This document shows positions 45,109 through 54,668 of a stretch of DNA of 64,000 bases, piece by piece. This stretch comes from Lentisphaerae bacterium GWF2_38_69 (GTDB taxonomy: Bacteria > Verrucomicrobiota > Lentisphaeria > Victivallales > GWF2-38-69). How positions within the stretch are numbered: position 1 is the stretch's first letter; the number at the start of each line of letters is the position of its first letter. The notes beneath the pieces were generated by a model that was not told where the DNA came from, did not search any database, and was given only the letters and a program-made list of their open reading frames with translations. The translations under genes were made by a program, and so were the position numbers. The DNA is taken from the NCBI GenBank assembly GCA_001803205.1, contig MHBE01000040.1, positions 1 to 64,000 on the forward strand. The letters are read 5' to 3'.

Positions 45109-47862
45109 ATGAAAGAATCGATCCATTCTAACGGAGAAACTTTTTGTGCTGCTGAGGAAATCAGAATACAAACTGTTTCAGATCTAAAGGCGGGCGATCA
45201 TCTCTGCCAAATATATCGAACCGAGAGAGAGCACAAAAATTTCATTAATGAATATTTAATTTCCGGCCTCCTGCAGAATGAAAAAGTCTTATACATTATC
45301 GACATCCACACAAAAGAGACTATTCTTGGTTATTTAAAAGAGAAAAATTTCGATCCGTCTCCATACCTAAGTTCCGGCCAACTTGCCTTTTTTACCCATA
45401 AGGAGTCTTATACAAAAGAGGGTGACTTTGATCCTGACAGAATGATAAAACTGCTTGACAGCGAAACAAATAAAGCAATTAATGAAGGATACCCTGCTCT
45501 GCGCGTGACAGGAGAAATGACCTGGTCACAAAAAGGAATAAAAGGTTCGGAAAAACTTCTGGAATATGAAGCTAAATTAAATAATTTTTTCCCGGACAGC
45601 AAAGCCCTTGCTATTTGCCAGTATGACAAAAGAAAGTTTCCTCCTGACATTTTAATGGGAGTACTGAACACTCATCCTATAGCAGTAATAGGCACCGAAA
45701 TAATAACAAATCCATTCTATATCCCCACTGCGTCATTTCTTAACAATGAAAGATCTCAAGCCACTCTGGACGGTTGGTTAACCAATCTCCTTGATGGCAA
45801 ACGATTACAGGATAAACTTCAAAAGTCAGCAGACGACTGGGAAAAAACTTTCGACTCTATATCTGATTTAATTTTTATACAAGATAATCATTTCAATATC
45901 ATCAAATCTAATAAATCTTTTGCCGATGCTCTGAAAATGAACCCTGAAGATCTCGTAGGGAAAAAATGTTATAATCTTCTGCATGGAGCTAATAAACCAT
46001 GGGAAAAATGTCCTTTCAAGGAAACCCTGAGAGACAGAAAAGCTCATACTGAAGAAGTTTTGGATCCGAATATCGGTGTTCCTCTTCTGGTTACCACATC
46101 ACCTTTTTTTGATAAAAACGGTAAACTAAAAGGTTCGGTGCATGTGGCAAAGGACATTACTGAAATAAAAGATGAACAGGATCGCTTCACCAAATTAAAC
46201 GCACTGCAGAGTTCTCTTGTTAATGGAGAATCACTTGATAAGAAATTAACTATCATTACTGATGCCGTAGTAGATATCTTCAAGGCTGATTTTGCCAGAA
46301 TCTGGTTAGTAGCTCCCGGAGACAGATGCTCCGGCTCCTGCCCTCACGCCTCAGTTACTTCAGGCCAGCATGTATGCCGCGCAAGAGATAAATGCCTTCA
46401 TATGAAGGCAAGTTCAGGCCGTTATACACATACAGACGAAGGTATTCATGCCAGAGTACCTTTCGGCTGCTATAAGATCGGAGGGATAGCATCAGGAGAA
46501 TATCCTTCATTTCTTACAAACGATGTTGTCAATGACCCTAGGATTCACAATCACGATTGGGCCAGAGAATTGGAACTGGTTTCTTTCGCAGGAGTGCAGC
46601 TGCATCATCCCAAATATAATACGATGGGAGTTCTGGCTCTCTTTTCCAAAAAATATTTTTCAGAAATAGAATATAAATTCCTCATAAATATCAGCAATGT
46701 AGTCGTGAGGGTCATATGCTCCACAATGGAACACGAAACTCTTAAGGAAAGTGAAAATAAGTACAAAACTCTTATTGAAACAATTCCACAGAAGATTTTC
46801 ATAAAAGACAAAAACTCTACCTTCATATCATGTAATAAAAAATATGCGACAGACCTGGGAATATCTCCTGAAGAAATAACAGGTAAAACCGACTTTCTAT
46901 TCTTTCCTAAAGACCTTGCAGACAAATACAGAGAAGACGATAAGATGATCATGGATTCAGGAAAAACAGTAGGATTTGAAGAAAAATACATTGAAAAAGG
47001 AAAAGATAAATGGATTTACACAGTCAAAACACCATTTAAAGACTCCATAGGCAATACAACTGGTGTACTTGGAGTTTTCTCAGATATCACTGACCTTAAA
47101 GAGAATCAGTGTAAAATACAGATTTTAGAAAGAAAACTTTATCAGTCTCAGAAAATGGAACAAATTGGCGCAATCGCCAGTAGCGTTTCTCATGATTTTA
47201 ATAATATTCTGGCCTCTATTTCCGGTTTTGCCGAGTTATTCCTGTGTGAACATAAAGAAAAAGATTCAAAGAGAAAATATGTCGAAGGAGTCCTGTCTGC
47301 AGCAAATAAAGGCAAAGAAATAGCAAAGAATATCCTTAGTTATTCAAAGCCTAAAGAAGATTCCTTCGAGCCGCTGGATATAGTTACTATTGTTGATGAT
47401 GCACTAAAAATTCTTGAAGCTTCCCTAAAACATATAGCAAAAATCACTGTAACTGTTATTCCTCGACAGCGCAGGCCGATACTGGGAGATTCTTCTCAGC
47501 TTATGCAAATGATGATAAACCTTATATTAAACGCAAGAGATGCCATGTCCGGGAAATGGGGCTATCTGGATATAATCATAGATGAAATATCTCTCATGAA
47601 AGACAGGCTTCCTCTCCCAGACATTACTCCGGGAAAATACATGAAAATGACAATTAGAGATACAGGACATGGCATGAGCAAAGAAGTCCAGGAACAGATA
47701 TTTAACTCTTTTTTTACGACTAAAGGAACTGAAGGAACGGGGCTTGGCCTTGAGATAGTCCATAGGGTAATCAAAAATCATAATGGCGCCATATCAGTCC
47801 AAAGCCAGCCTGACAAAGGCTCATCCTTTGATATTTTCATTCCTATTATTGCAGAAAAATAA
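45109..47862 (+). CDS. Hybrid-input histidine kinase (MEDS, PAS, GAF, PAS, HisKA, HATPase)
   Basis: A soluble 917-residue sensor kinase. Order: MEDS sensory domain (about 20-210: GDHLCQIYRTE, YPALRVTGEMTWS, ALAICQYDKRKFP), PAS (about 245-365), a GAF domain (about 370-545) with a Cys-rich insert (CSGSCPHASVTSGQHVCRA then KCLHMK), a second PAS (about 555-680), the H-box SVSHDFNNILASISG, N-box INLILNARDAM and G-boxes DTGHGMSK and GTGLGLEIV. MEDS proteins occur in methylotroph and methanogen regulation of one-carbon metabolism. I start at ATG 45109, preceded by GGGGGTGAT. The response regulator is at 48153, across a repeat element. Confidence 0.9.
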   Translation: MKESIHSNGETFCAAEEIRIQTVSDLKAGDHLCQIYRTEREHKNFINEYLISGLLQNEKVLYIIDIHTKETILGYLKEKNFDPSPYLSSGQLAFFTHKESYTKEGDFDPDRMIKLLDSETNKAINEGYPALRVTGEMTWSQKGIKGSEKLLEYEAKLNNFFPDSKALAICQYDKRKFPPDILMGVLNTHPIAVIGTEIITNPFYIPTASFLNNERSQATLDGWLTNLLDGKRLQDKLQKSADDWEKTFDSISDLIFIQDNHFNIIKSNKSFADALKMNPEDLVGKKCYNLLHGANKPWEKCPFKETLRDRKAHTEEVLDPNIGVPLLVTTSPFFDKNGKLKGSVHVAKDITEIKDEQDRFTKLNALQSSLVNGESLDKKLTIITDAVVDIFKADFARIWLVAPGDRCSGSCPHASVTSGQHVCRARDKCLHMKASSGRYTHTDEGIHARVPFGCYKIGGIASGEYPSFLTNDVVNDPRIHNHDWARELELVSFAGVQLHHPKYNTMGVLALFSKKYFSEIEYKFLINISNVVVRVICSTMEHETLKESENKYKTLIETIPQKIFIKDKNSTFISCNKKYATDLGISPEEITGKTDFLFFPKDLADKYREDDKMIMDSGKTVGFEEKYIEKGKDKWIYTVKTPFKDSIGNTTGVLGVFSDITDLKENQCKIQILERKLYQSQKMEQIGAIASSVSHDFNNILASISGFAELFLCEHKEKDSKRKYVEGVLSAANKGKEIAKNILSYSKPKEDSFEPLDIVTIVDDALKILEASLKHIAKITVTVIPRQRRPILGDSSQLMQMMINLILNARDAMSGKWGYLDIIIDEISLMKDRLPLPDITPGKYMKMTIRDTGHGMSKEVQEQIFNSFFTTKGTEGTGLGLEIVHRVIKNHNGAISVQSQPDKGSSFDIFIPIIAEK

Positions 47863-47955
47863 TTTTCCGATATGATATAACCATATATTTTATAGTCTTG
47901 ATTGATATATCCCATTAACGAAATGATTTTCGAATTTTACATAGCTTTATTAGGC

Positions 47956-48085
47956 AGGGTCAGATCCACGCAGAGAAAGCGTGGCCAAGCTCCGAAGTTT
48001 ATAACGCAGAAGCGTTACTGACCGTAATAAGCGGACGCCTCGGAGCCTGCCCGTTGATGACGGAGTCGGCCAGGGATGCGTCCCT
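47956..48085. repeat. Structured dispersed repeat, copy A
   Basis: Termini AGGGTCAGATCC (47956-47967, degenerate) and GGATGCGTCCCT (48074-48085) form an inverted pair. The core hairpin TAACGC-AGAA-GCGTTA is at 48002-48017, and AAGCTCCGA pairs with TCGGAGCCT. Related copies are B, C and D. It lies between the histidine kinase and response regulator genes. Confidence 0.8.
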
Positions 48086-48152
48086 ACCTGGAAGTTCGAA
48101 AAACAAAACGGAACTGGTATATATTGTTAAACAAACCTCATGGAGTCTGGAA

Positions 48153-48527
48153 ATGAGCAGAATATTATTAGTAGATGATGATGACAACTTCAGAAAGATA
48201 GTGAAAATAAAACTTGAACAATCAGGTTATGAGGTGCTTGAAGCTCAAAACACACCATCTGCTCTGGATATCACCGGAAAACATTTCATCAACTTGGTAA
48301 TAACAGATTTGTATATGCCTGAAATTGACGGAATCCAATCCATAATATTGTTCAAAAAGCAATTTCCCGGCCTGAGAATAATAGCTATGACAGGAGCCTG
48401 TTCAGAAGGCCGAACCGATTGCCTTTTAAACCTTGCCATGGAAAAAGGCGCCATCGATTCCTTCAAGAAAATTGATAGTCTGGATCTGCTTTTAAATAAA
48501 ATAAAATCAGCATTGGCTTCAAATTAA
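48153..48527 (+). CDS. Response regulator receiver protein
   Basis: A 124-residue stand-alone receiver domain. Acidic pocket LLVDDDDN at the start, phospho-acceptor Asp in LVITDLYMPEIDGIQS, the Thr of IAMTGACSEG and the Lys in FKKIDSLD. There is no output domain, so it may relay phosphate or bind a target. I start at ATG 48153, with GGAG at 48142-48145. A longer frame begins at 48054 inside repeat copy A and is not credible. Its likely kinase is the gene at 45109. Confidence 0.9.
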   Translation: MSRILLVDDDDNFRKIVKIKLEQSGYEVLEAQNTPSALDITGKHFINLVITDLYMPEIDGIQSIILFKKQFPGLRIIAMTGACSEGRTDCLLNLAMEKGAIDSFKKIDSLDLLLNKIKSALASN

Positions 48528-48583
48528 GTCCAAGCCTCCTGCCTTTAAATCTGACTTCTAAATCAATGCGGTTAAATTAAGGC

Positions 48584-48776
48584 AGGGACGCATCCACGCC
48601 GAGCGTGGCAAGCTCCGTAGTTTATAACGCAGAAGCGTTAGCGTCCGCTTATAAGAGGTGACCACTGTCACCCGGCGCTTTCGGAGCCTTGCTAAGGCGC
48701 ATGGCTAAAAAAAGTCGCACTACCACATGATCGGATATGTCACATTAAAATTCGAAAACCATTTCTTCATAGGTAT
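48584..48776. repeat. Structured dispersed repeat, copy B
   Basis: Begins AGGGACGCATCC and holds the core hairpin TAACGC-AGAA-GCGTTA (48625-48640), a second hairpin GGTGAC-CACT-GTCACC (48657-48672) and an outer stem GGCAAGCTCCG with CGGAGCCTTGC. It stays alignable with copy D over about 190 bases, including the end ATTCGAAAA followed by CATAGGTAT. Confidence 0.85.
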
Positions 48777-48788
48777 ATTAAAATCATT

Positions 48789-50375
48789 TCAATAATCTGT
48801 AATGGAATCAAGGAGTTCAACTTCCTGGTTTTTCTCTCTAAAAGTCTCAAGCCGCCATTTATTTTCAAAAAAAAGTACTTGCCTTTTTAAATAATCAGTC
48901 CCTGATACACCGCTGTAGATAAGCTTCTTTTTCAGTATTTCAGATTCAACAGGATTTTCGAGCCACCTCATAAGTGTCCATGGCATTATTTCCAGGGTTG
49001 TTTCAACTGCATATTCATCCCGAAGTCGGTACTGGAGAACCTCGAACTGCAGCAGTCCGAGTGCGCCAAGGAGCGGAACGCTTTTGAAATTGTTATCCAG
49101 CTGGAAAGTCTGCACTATGTCTTCTGCTATCAGATGCTCGAGCCCTTTCCGGAAAGCTTTGTATTTTGAAGTGCTGCTGTTATTTATATAGGCAAACATC
49201 TCAGGGGCAAAGCGAGGGATTTTCTCAAAAATAATATTAATATCAGAGCTAATGGTGTCGCCTATCTTAAAGTCCGCGTTAGTAATAAAGCCTATGACAT
49301 CTCCAGGATAGGCCTCGTCAGCAGTTTTTCTTTCTTTGCCGAAAACACTGTGCGAACTTGAGAGGCGTATTTCTTTTTTATTCCTGGAGTTAAAGACCTT
49401 TGTATCCCTTTCGAACTTGCCGGAACAGACTCTGGCAAAAACCATTCTGTCCCTGTGCATAGGATCCATATTAGTCTGGATTTTAAAAACAAAAGCCGAG
49501 AAGAATGGAGCATTTAAAGGAAGCAATTGACCAGTATTAGTTCTTCTGGGGGTCGGGGGGCTTGAGTGTTCCAAAAAACCTTTAAGCAGAAGTTCTACTC
49601 CAAAATTGTTGGCGGCGCTGCCGAAATAAACAGGAGAGAGTTCTCCCTGCAGAATTTTGTCACGGTCAAATTCAAGCTGCAGTTCTTCCAGCAAATCTAC
49701 TTCTTCGATAAAGTTATTATAGGCTTCTTCATGCATCATTTTTTTAATTTCATTGTCGTCTATTGAGTGCACGCTAAATGGCGCTCGGTAAGTGCCTCCT
49801 GAAGTTCTCTCAAAAAGATGAACTTCTTTTACCATCCTGTCATAAACCCCCTTAAAGTAATATCCATTCTCTATGGGCCAGTTAACAGGATAGGTCTTTA
49901 GTCCTAGGATTTGCTCTACCTCATCAATGAGAGTCAATGGCATTTTTGTCGGCCGGTCAAATTTGTTAATAAATGTAAAAACTGGAATTTTGTGTTTCTT
50001 GCAGACCTCATAAAGTTTGAGAGTTTGGTTTTCTATGCCTTTAGCTCCGTCTATAATCATTATGGCTCCGTCAACCGCGGTCAATACACGATAAGTGTCT
50101 TCGGAGAAGTCCTTGTGACCCGGGGTATCAAGGAGATTAAATCTATAGTTTTTATATTCAAATTGAAGAACTGTGGAAGAAATCGATATTCCTCTCTTTT
50201 TTTCAAGTTCCATCCAATCTGACGCTGTATCTCTTTGTTTTTTCTTGGCAGTAACTGAACCTGCTAGATCTAAAGCGCCACCGTAAAGCAGGAGTTTTTC
50301 GGTCAGAGTAGTTTTTCCTGCATCCGGGTGCGATATTATAGCAAGCGTACGCCTGCGCAATATTTCACTGTTCAT
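48789..50375 (-). CDS. prfC: Peptide chain release factor 3
   Basis: A translational GTPase of 528 residues that recycles RF1/RF2. G motifs are ISHPDAGKTTLTEKLL (P-loop), DTPGHKDFSEDTYRVL, TFINKFDRPTK and the RF3-specific KKQRDTASDWMELEKKRGIS. The length is as expected. It stands alone between repeat copy B and the hexokinase gene. Confidence 0.97.
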   Translation of the reverse strand: MNSEILRRRTLAIISHPDAGKTTLTEKLLLYGGALDLAGSVTAKKKQRDTASDWMELEKKRGISISSTVLQFEYKNYRFNLLDTPGHKDFSEDTYRVLTAVDGAIMIIDGAKGIENQTLKLYEVCKKHKIPVFTFINKFDRPTKMPLTLIDEVEQILGLKTYPVNWPIENGYYFKGVYDRMVKEVHLFERTSGGTYRAPFSVHSIDDNEIKKMMHEEAYNNFIEEVDLLEELQLEFDRDKILQGELSPVYFGSAANNFGVELLLKGFLEHSSPPTPRRTNTGQLLPLNAPFFSAFVFKIQTNMDPMHRDRMVFARVCSGKFERDTKVFNSRNKKEIRLSSSHSVFGKERKTADEAYPGDVIGFITNADFKIGDTISSDINIIFEKIPRFAPEMFAYINNSSTSKYKAFRKGLEHLIAEDIVQTFQLDNNFKSVPLLGALGLLQFEVLQYRLRDEYAVETTLEIMPWTLMRWLENPVESEILKKKLIYSGVSGTDYLKRQVLFFENKWRLETFREKNQEVELLDSITDY

Positions 50376-50597
50376 TTATAATTTCCTTATCTCAAATTGC
50401 CAATGGAAATTTGATTCGTTCTTTTGACAAAATTACGGCTAACACTTTATCTGTTGATAGGCAAAGTAAATAATCAGAAGTCAATAATAAGTCAATCCAT
50501 AGAGTGTAGAAAAAAGCCTTTTAACTGAAACAATATCGGTGTTTCTAGTATGAGCCCTGGGGTTTTAGCCACTATCACGGGCATACTTTGTGAAATT

Positions 50598-52055
50598 TCA
50601 GCCTTCTTCTGAGGCTACAACTGCAGCAATAATTGCCGCCCCTATCCCTGAACCATCTTTTGCATAATCACAAACAATGTTTTTAGATTTATCTCCAAAG
50701 AGTTCATTAAAGACACTTTCCATAATACCTTTGTAATCCGGATATCTTTCATAAACAGCACCATCAATACCAACAATGTGTTTTCTTTCAAGCTCAGGAT
50801 CCATCCATAATATTACCGCAGATACTGCCGCAGCAGAGAGTCTGGCTGACCTTCTGGCGATAAGGCTGCTTATATATTTAAAAAGAATCCTGGATTGCAA
50901 ATCGCTCTTTTTTAATCCCTGTTCCGACAGAAAAACCTCTATCGCGCCTAAATTACTACTCTTATCATTTGCCGCAAGAGACATAAATTCAGATTTAAGG
51001 CTCCATTGTTTGTCAAAAAGATTCACCGCGTTTTCATCCTTGAAAATTATATCCCTTTTTATCAGGTCTCTAAGCACCAGTCTGAATATCTCTCCGAGAT
51101 ACATGCCTGAAATCATTTTCTCAAATTTGTGCTCTTTTGGGTTAATAGTTCCAGCATCCATTTCCCTGTCATAATAAGTAACTGAAATTTTATCGAAATC
51201 ACCCCATTCCATGTTTATTATCATGTTCGAGCTCTTTGGCGCTAATCCTTTCCATTTCTTTATGTTGTTTATTTTTTCACGGTAACATGCATTGGTGCCT
51301 GTTCCTAATATCACACCCAAATCGCATGCTTGCTCTTCATAGCTCTTGGCCACAAGGGTTCCTACTGTATCATTGACAAGAGCCGCAACTTTGATATTTT
51401 TAATCCCTTTCCTCCTGAGAGCCTCATTCAGAAGGGCAACAACATCCTTTCCTTCTACACCTGAAGCTTCAAACCCCTTTGACCATGAGATAAGCTTTCC
51501 CGAATCAATGCTTGTCTGATCGACTGCGAAAGAAAAAGTAAAAGCCAGGTCAACTTTTTTCTCATAGGAAATATTGTTGCTTTTCATAAAGTTATCGATA
51601 CATTCGGCAATATAATTAAAAAGTTCCTCTCCTGTGCCTTCCATATATTTCTTTTCAATCACATATCTGTTAACTCCTGAAATTTCTATACCTTTGGCTC
51701 CGTCAAGATCTACAGCAAGAACTCTCAGGTTTGTCCCGCCCAAATCAAGAGCTATGAATTTTCCAGTCTCTTTTCCTATGGCCACATCAGTAAATGAAGG
51801 AATCATCTGCAGAGAACTTTCTTGCCCTGATAAACCCTTCCTCATTTCAGAATGGAAATTCGCAATAATCTCTCTTATATCGTCGGGAGTTACTGCAAAA
51901 TTTTTTTCAATGTACCTTATAAAATCTTCATCCGCAGTACTGCTTCTCGAAGAATATAAATCGTAATTGCTGCCCCTGGGCTCCACTTGAGAATTATTTG
52001 CCAACAGATCAGCCGAGAGCAGAAACAATAGAAGAAGTATCAATATTTTTTTCAT
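50598..52055 (-). CDS. Eukaryotic-type hexokinase with an N-terminal signal peptide
   Basis: A 485-residue hexokinase of the two-part eukaryotic family (PF00349/PF03727), different from bacterial ROK glucokinases. Motifs are FIALDLGGTNLRVLAVDL (phosphate 1), FTFSFAVDQ and GKLISWSKGF (sugar site; the usual Pro after FSF is Ala), VNDTVGTLVA with the catalytic Asp, VILGTGTNACYRE and MEWGDF. All catalytic parts are there. The first 20 residues (MKKILILLLLFLLSADLLA) form a classical Sec signal, which is unexpected for an ATP-using kinase. Either it is exported or membrane-anchored, or the first codons are misassigned. No in-frame Met offers a better start before the core. Confidence 0.9.
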   Translation of the reverse strand: MKKILILLLLFLLSADLLANNSQVEPRGSNYDLYSSRSSTADEDFIRYIEKNFAVTPDDIREIIANFHSEMRKGLSGQESSLQMIPSFTDVAIGKETGKFIALDLGGTNLRVLAVDLDGAKGIEISGVNRYVIEKKYMEGTGEELFNYIAECIDNFMKSNNISYEKKVDLAFTFSFAVDQTSIDSGKLISWSKGFEASGVEGKDVVALLNEALRRKGIKNIKVAALVNDTVGTLVAKSYEEQACDLGVILGTGTNACYREKINNIKKWKGLAPKSSNMIINMEWGDFDKISVTYYDREMDAGTINPKEHKFEKMISGMYLGEIFRLVLRDLIKRDIIFKDENAVNLFDKQWSLKSEFMSLAANDKSSNLGAIEVFLSEQGLKKSDLQSRILFKYISSLIARRSARLSAAAVSAVILWMDPELERKHIVGIDGAVYERYPDYKGIMESVFNELFGDKSKNIVCDYAKDGSGIGAAIIAAVVASEEG

Positions 52056-52185
52056 TTTTATCCCATTATTCCATGCAATTAGAAGCTAAATTCTGATTTC
52101 CATATTGCTGATTTTAGCTAGCTAGCTCCATTAAGTCAATTTGCTTCTTAATAATCTAACAGTTAAAAGGTAACTCCTGAGAAAA

Positions 52186-53280
52186 TTAATCAAAAGAAAA
52201 AGTAGGCTGGAAAAGAAGCTGTTCCTCCCTATAAAAATTTGACACGCTTATACCCAAAAGCCTGATTTTTCTTTTCCCTGCTTCAGTTTTATTCAACAGA
52301 TTTTTCCCCAGTCTAAAAATTTCTTCCCGTTCCTGACTTATAAAATCGTTGAGAGTAATGCTTCGTGTGATTGTCACAAAGTCACTGTACTTAACTTTTA
52401 ATGTAATCGTTCTTCCCTGAATGGTGTCTTCTTTGAGTAATTCAGAAAGTTCTAATGCAAGCTCATTAAGCTTAATGTATATATCATCAAGTTCAATCAG
52501 ATCCGTCTGATAAGTTTCTTCCCTTCCGTATGATTTTCTCACCCAGTTTGTTATAACTTCTCTATTGTCAATGCCGCGAACTATGTCATAGAAAAAGTCA
52601 CCGCTTCTGCCGAACAGAGAGTGCATTTGAAACTTGTCAAGTTTCTTCAGATCAGCGCCTGTATTGAAACCCATTTTCATCAGCCTGCTTTCAGTGACTT
52701 TCCCAATCCCGAAAAATTTTCCGATAGGAAGTTTTTCAATGAAGTTTTCAGCCTCATTGGGTTTAATAACTGTCAATCCGTTCGGCTTGTTCATGTCAGA
52801 AGCTATCTTTGCAAGAAATTTATTATATGAAACACCTGCTGACGCCGTTAGTTTAAGTTCCTGAAGGATTCTTTTCTTTATCTCTTTTGCTATCAATGTA
52901 GCCGATGGCATCTCCATCTTATTCGAAGTGACATCTAGAAAAGCTTCGTCAAGCGATAGAGGCTCGATTATATCTGTAAATTCATGAAGGATTTTGTTTA
53001 TCTGATAAGACACAGATTCATAAAGTTTCATGTTGGGGTAGAGAAAAACGGCTCTGGGACAGAGCTTATAAGCTTTTGCAGATGCCATTGCAGACTTAAT
53101 GCCGAATTTTCTGGCCTCATACGAACAAGTGCACACCACACCTCGTGTGTCAGGCATTCCTCCAACTATAATCGGTTTGCCTTTGAGTGAAGGATTCTCC
53201 CTTTGTTCGACAGAAGCATAATAAGCATCCATGTCTACATGAATAATCTTTTTTATCTCTGAGGACAACACTATTTTCAA
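52186..53280 (-). CDS. dinB: DNA polymerase IV
   Basis: A 364-residue Y-family translesion polymerase. Catalytic signatures are HVDMDAYYASVEQRE (first acidic site), YEARKFGIKSAM, SLDEAFLDVT (second acidic pair), a helix-hairpin-helix KFFGIGKVTESRLMKMG and a little-finger domain. It lies 1 base after the stop of an MFS drug-type transporter, so the two may be co-transcribed. No LexA-type box is evident to me. Confidence 0.96.
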   Translation of the reverse strand: MKIVLSSEIKKIIHVDMDAYYASVEQRENPSLKGKPIIVGGMPDTRGVVCTCSYEARKFGIKSAMASAKAYKLCPRAVFLYPNMKLYESVSYQINKILHEFTDIIEPLSLDEAFLDVTSNKMEMPSATLIAKEIKKRILQELKLTASAGVSYNKFLAKIASDMNKPNGLTVIKPNEAENFIEKLPIGKFFGIGKVTESRLMKMGFNTGADLKKLDKFQMHSLFGRSGDFFYDIVRGIDNREVITNWVRKSYGREETYQTDLIELDDIYIKLNELALELSELLKEDTIQGRTITLKVKYSDFVTITRSITLNDFISQEREEIFRLGKNLLNKTEAGKRKIRLLGISVSNFYREEQLLFQPTFSFD

Positions 53281-53281
53281 C

Positions 53282-54490
53282 TCAAAAATTTTTAGAGTGC
53301 TCAGCTATTCTTCTCTTTGCAATATAGAAAGCTCCCAACCCTATAAAAGAAAAGAACAGTGATATCAGAATAAGCCCTACCAATGGTTCCTTATGAAAAA
53401 GAGTAACAAGAAAAACCCCCAAACTCATAGCCACATAGTTAATACTCATAGCCATTCCTAACGCCAATCCTCCTCTCCTCTTGAAATAATTAATTGTAAT
53501 CACCTGAGTTGTAGGATTGGTAAGGGCGTTTGCCGCACGCATAAATATTGACCCCAGAGTAACAAGAATGATAATTACGATGGTAATTGGAAAAAAATCA
53601 GAAGTACAGATAACCAAAGCGCCTACAAGAGTAAAAGTCACTCCTATTGATATTATTTTATTATAGGAAGCCTTGGCTCTGTTCAAAGCAAGCATGTACT
53701 GATTGCCGAGCAGATAGGCTACAGACATAAGAATGTAGATGTAAGAATAGGTTATCGGATGCACTCCCAAATGGTCTATATACAAATAACTCGATATGCC
53801 GATAAAAGCCCAGAAAGCACCTGAAGCGCTTGCGTAAATCGCAGTAATCATAAGAAAAAAGCGATCCTTAAAAATATGGAAATAATTCATCACATAAAGG
53901 TTTAATTTCGGCAGGGATTTAAGTTTCTTGTAATTCGTTTCAGGAAGTATTTTCAAAGTAAGAATCAGAATCAGCATCCCAAGGATTCCATTAAATACAA
54001 AACAGCTCCTCCAGCCGAAATGATGAGTAAGGTAAGCTCCTATTACTGGAGCTATAGCAGGAGATATGATTAATCCTGCAAGGATTATCCCATTTGCCCT
54101 CACCTGCTCTCTCTGGTTCATAATATCCTTAAGAACCTGTCTGGTACAAATGAAGAGAAATCCCACAAGAGACTGTATAAAACGAAGGATTACTATTACC
54201 CATATTGAAGGAGATAAGCTTATCAGAAAAGAAGTAACTATATATACGCAAAGAGAAATAATAATTATGGGTTTTCTACCAAACCTGTTACTCAGCACAT
54301 CGGCAAAAACCACAAAAATTGCTACACCTATTGTATAAATAGAGATAGTCAGATTTATAACATTTGGGGTAGTATTGAAATCGCTGACCATCCGAGGCAA
54401 AGCTGAAATATATATATCCGTACCGGCCATACCCATGAAAAACATGGAAGCCATAAGCAGGAGAATGTAGTTTTTATTAAGCTTCTTCAT
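53282..54490 (-). CDS. Bcr/CflA-type MFS drug transporter
   Basis: A 402-residue, 12-helix efflux protein. Family features are GTDIYISALPRMVSDFN at the start, DVLSNRFGRKPIIIIS (loop 2-3), ILRFIQSLVGFLF and AGLIISPAIAPVIGAYLTHHFGWR. Substrates of the family include bicyclomycin and other drugs; the real one is unknown. A decayed paralogue is at 62825-63488. It is followed by dinB. Confidence 0.9.
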   Translation of the reverse strand: MKKLNKNYILLLMASMFFMGMAGTDIYISALPRMVSDFNTTPNVINLTISIYTIGVAIFVVFADVLSNRFGRKPIIIISLCVYIVTSFLISLSPSIWVIVILRFIQSLVGFLFICTRQVLKDIMNQREQVRANGIILAGLIISPAIAPVIGAYLTHHFGWRSCFVFNGILGMLILILTLKILPETNYKKLKSLPKLNLYVMNYFHIFKDRFFLMITAIYASASGAFWAFIGISSYLYIDHLGVHPITYSYIYILMSVAYLLGNQYMLALNRAKASYNKIISIGVTFTLVGALVICTSDFFPITIVIIILVTLGSIFMRAANALTNPTTQVITINYFKRRGGLALGMAMSINYVAMSLGVFLVTLFHKEPLVGLILISLFFSFIGLGAFYIAKRRIAEHSKNF

Positions 54491-54564
54491 ATTTGTCTGA
54501 TATATTATAAATGTAAGTATTCACTAGAGTATGTCATTTCACTCGCCCTTTGAGGCTATTTGTA

Positions 54565-54616
54565 GAGACGCAAAATCCCTGGCCGTCTCCGACTTGCTCG
54601 GGCAGGCTTGCGTCTC
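54565..54616. repeat. Small foldback element
   Basis: Inverted ends GAGACGCAA (54565-54573) and TTGCGTCTC (54608-54616) surround a GC-rich centre. It sits upstream of the Bcr/CflA gene and downstream of the isochorismatase gene. It is a MITE-like structure, without other copies seen at this length. Confidence 0.5.
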
Positions 54617-54668
54617 CCTCAACGGAACATGACTTACTCAATAAGTACTTATAAACCTCTATATTCAA

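Noticed and set aside
48054-48152. Longer N-terminus for the response regulator
   Set aside because: The extra 33 codons lie inside repeat copy A and lack a ribosome site.
47956-48776. CRISPR array
   Set aside because: The repeats are dispersed, differ in length and lack regular spacers. No cas gene is present.
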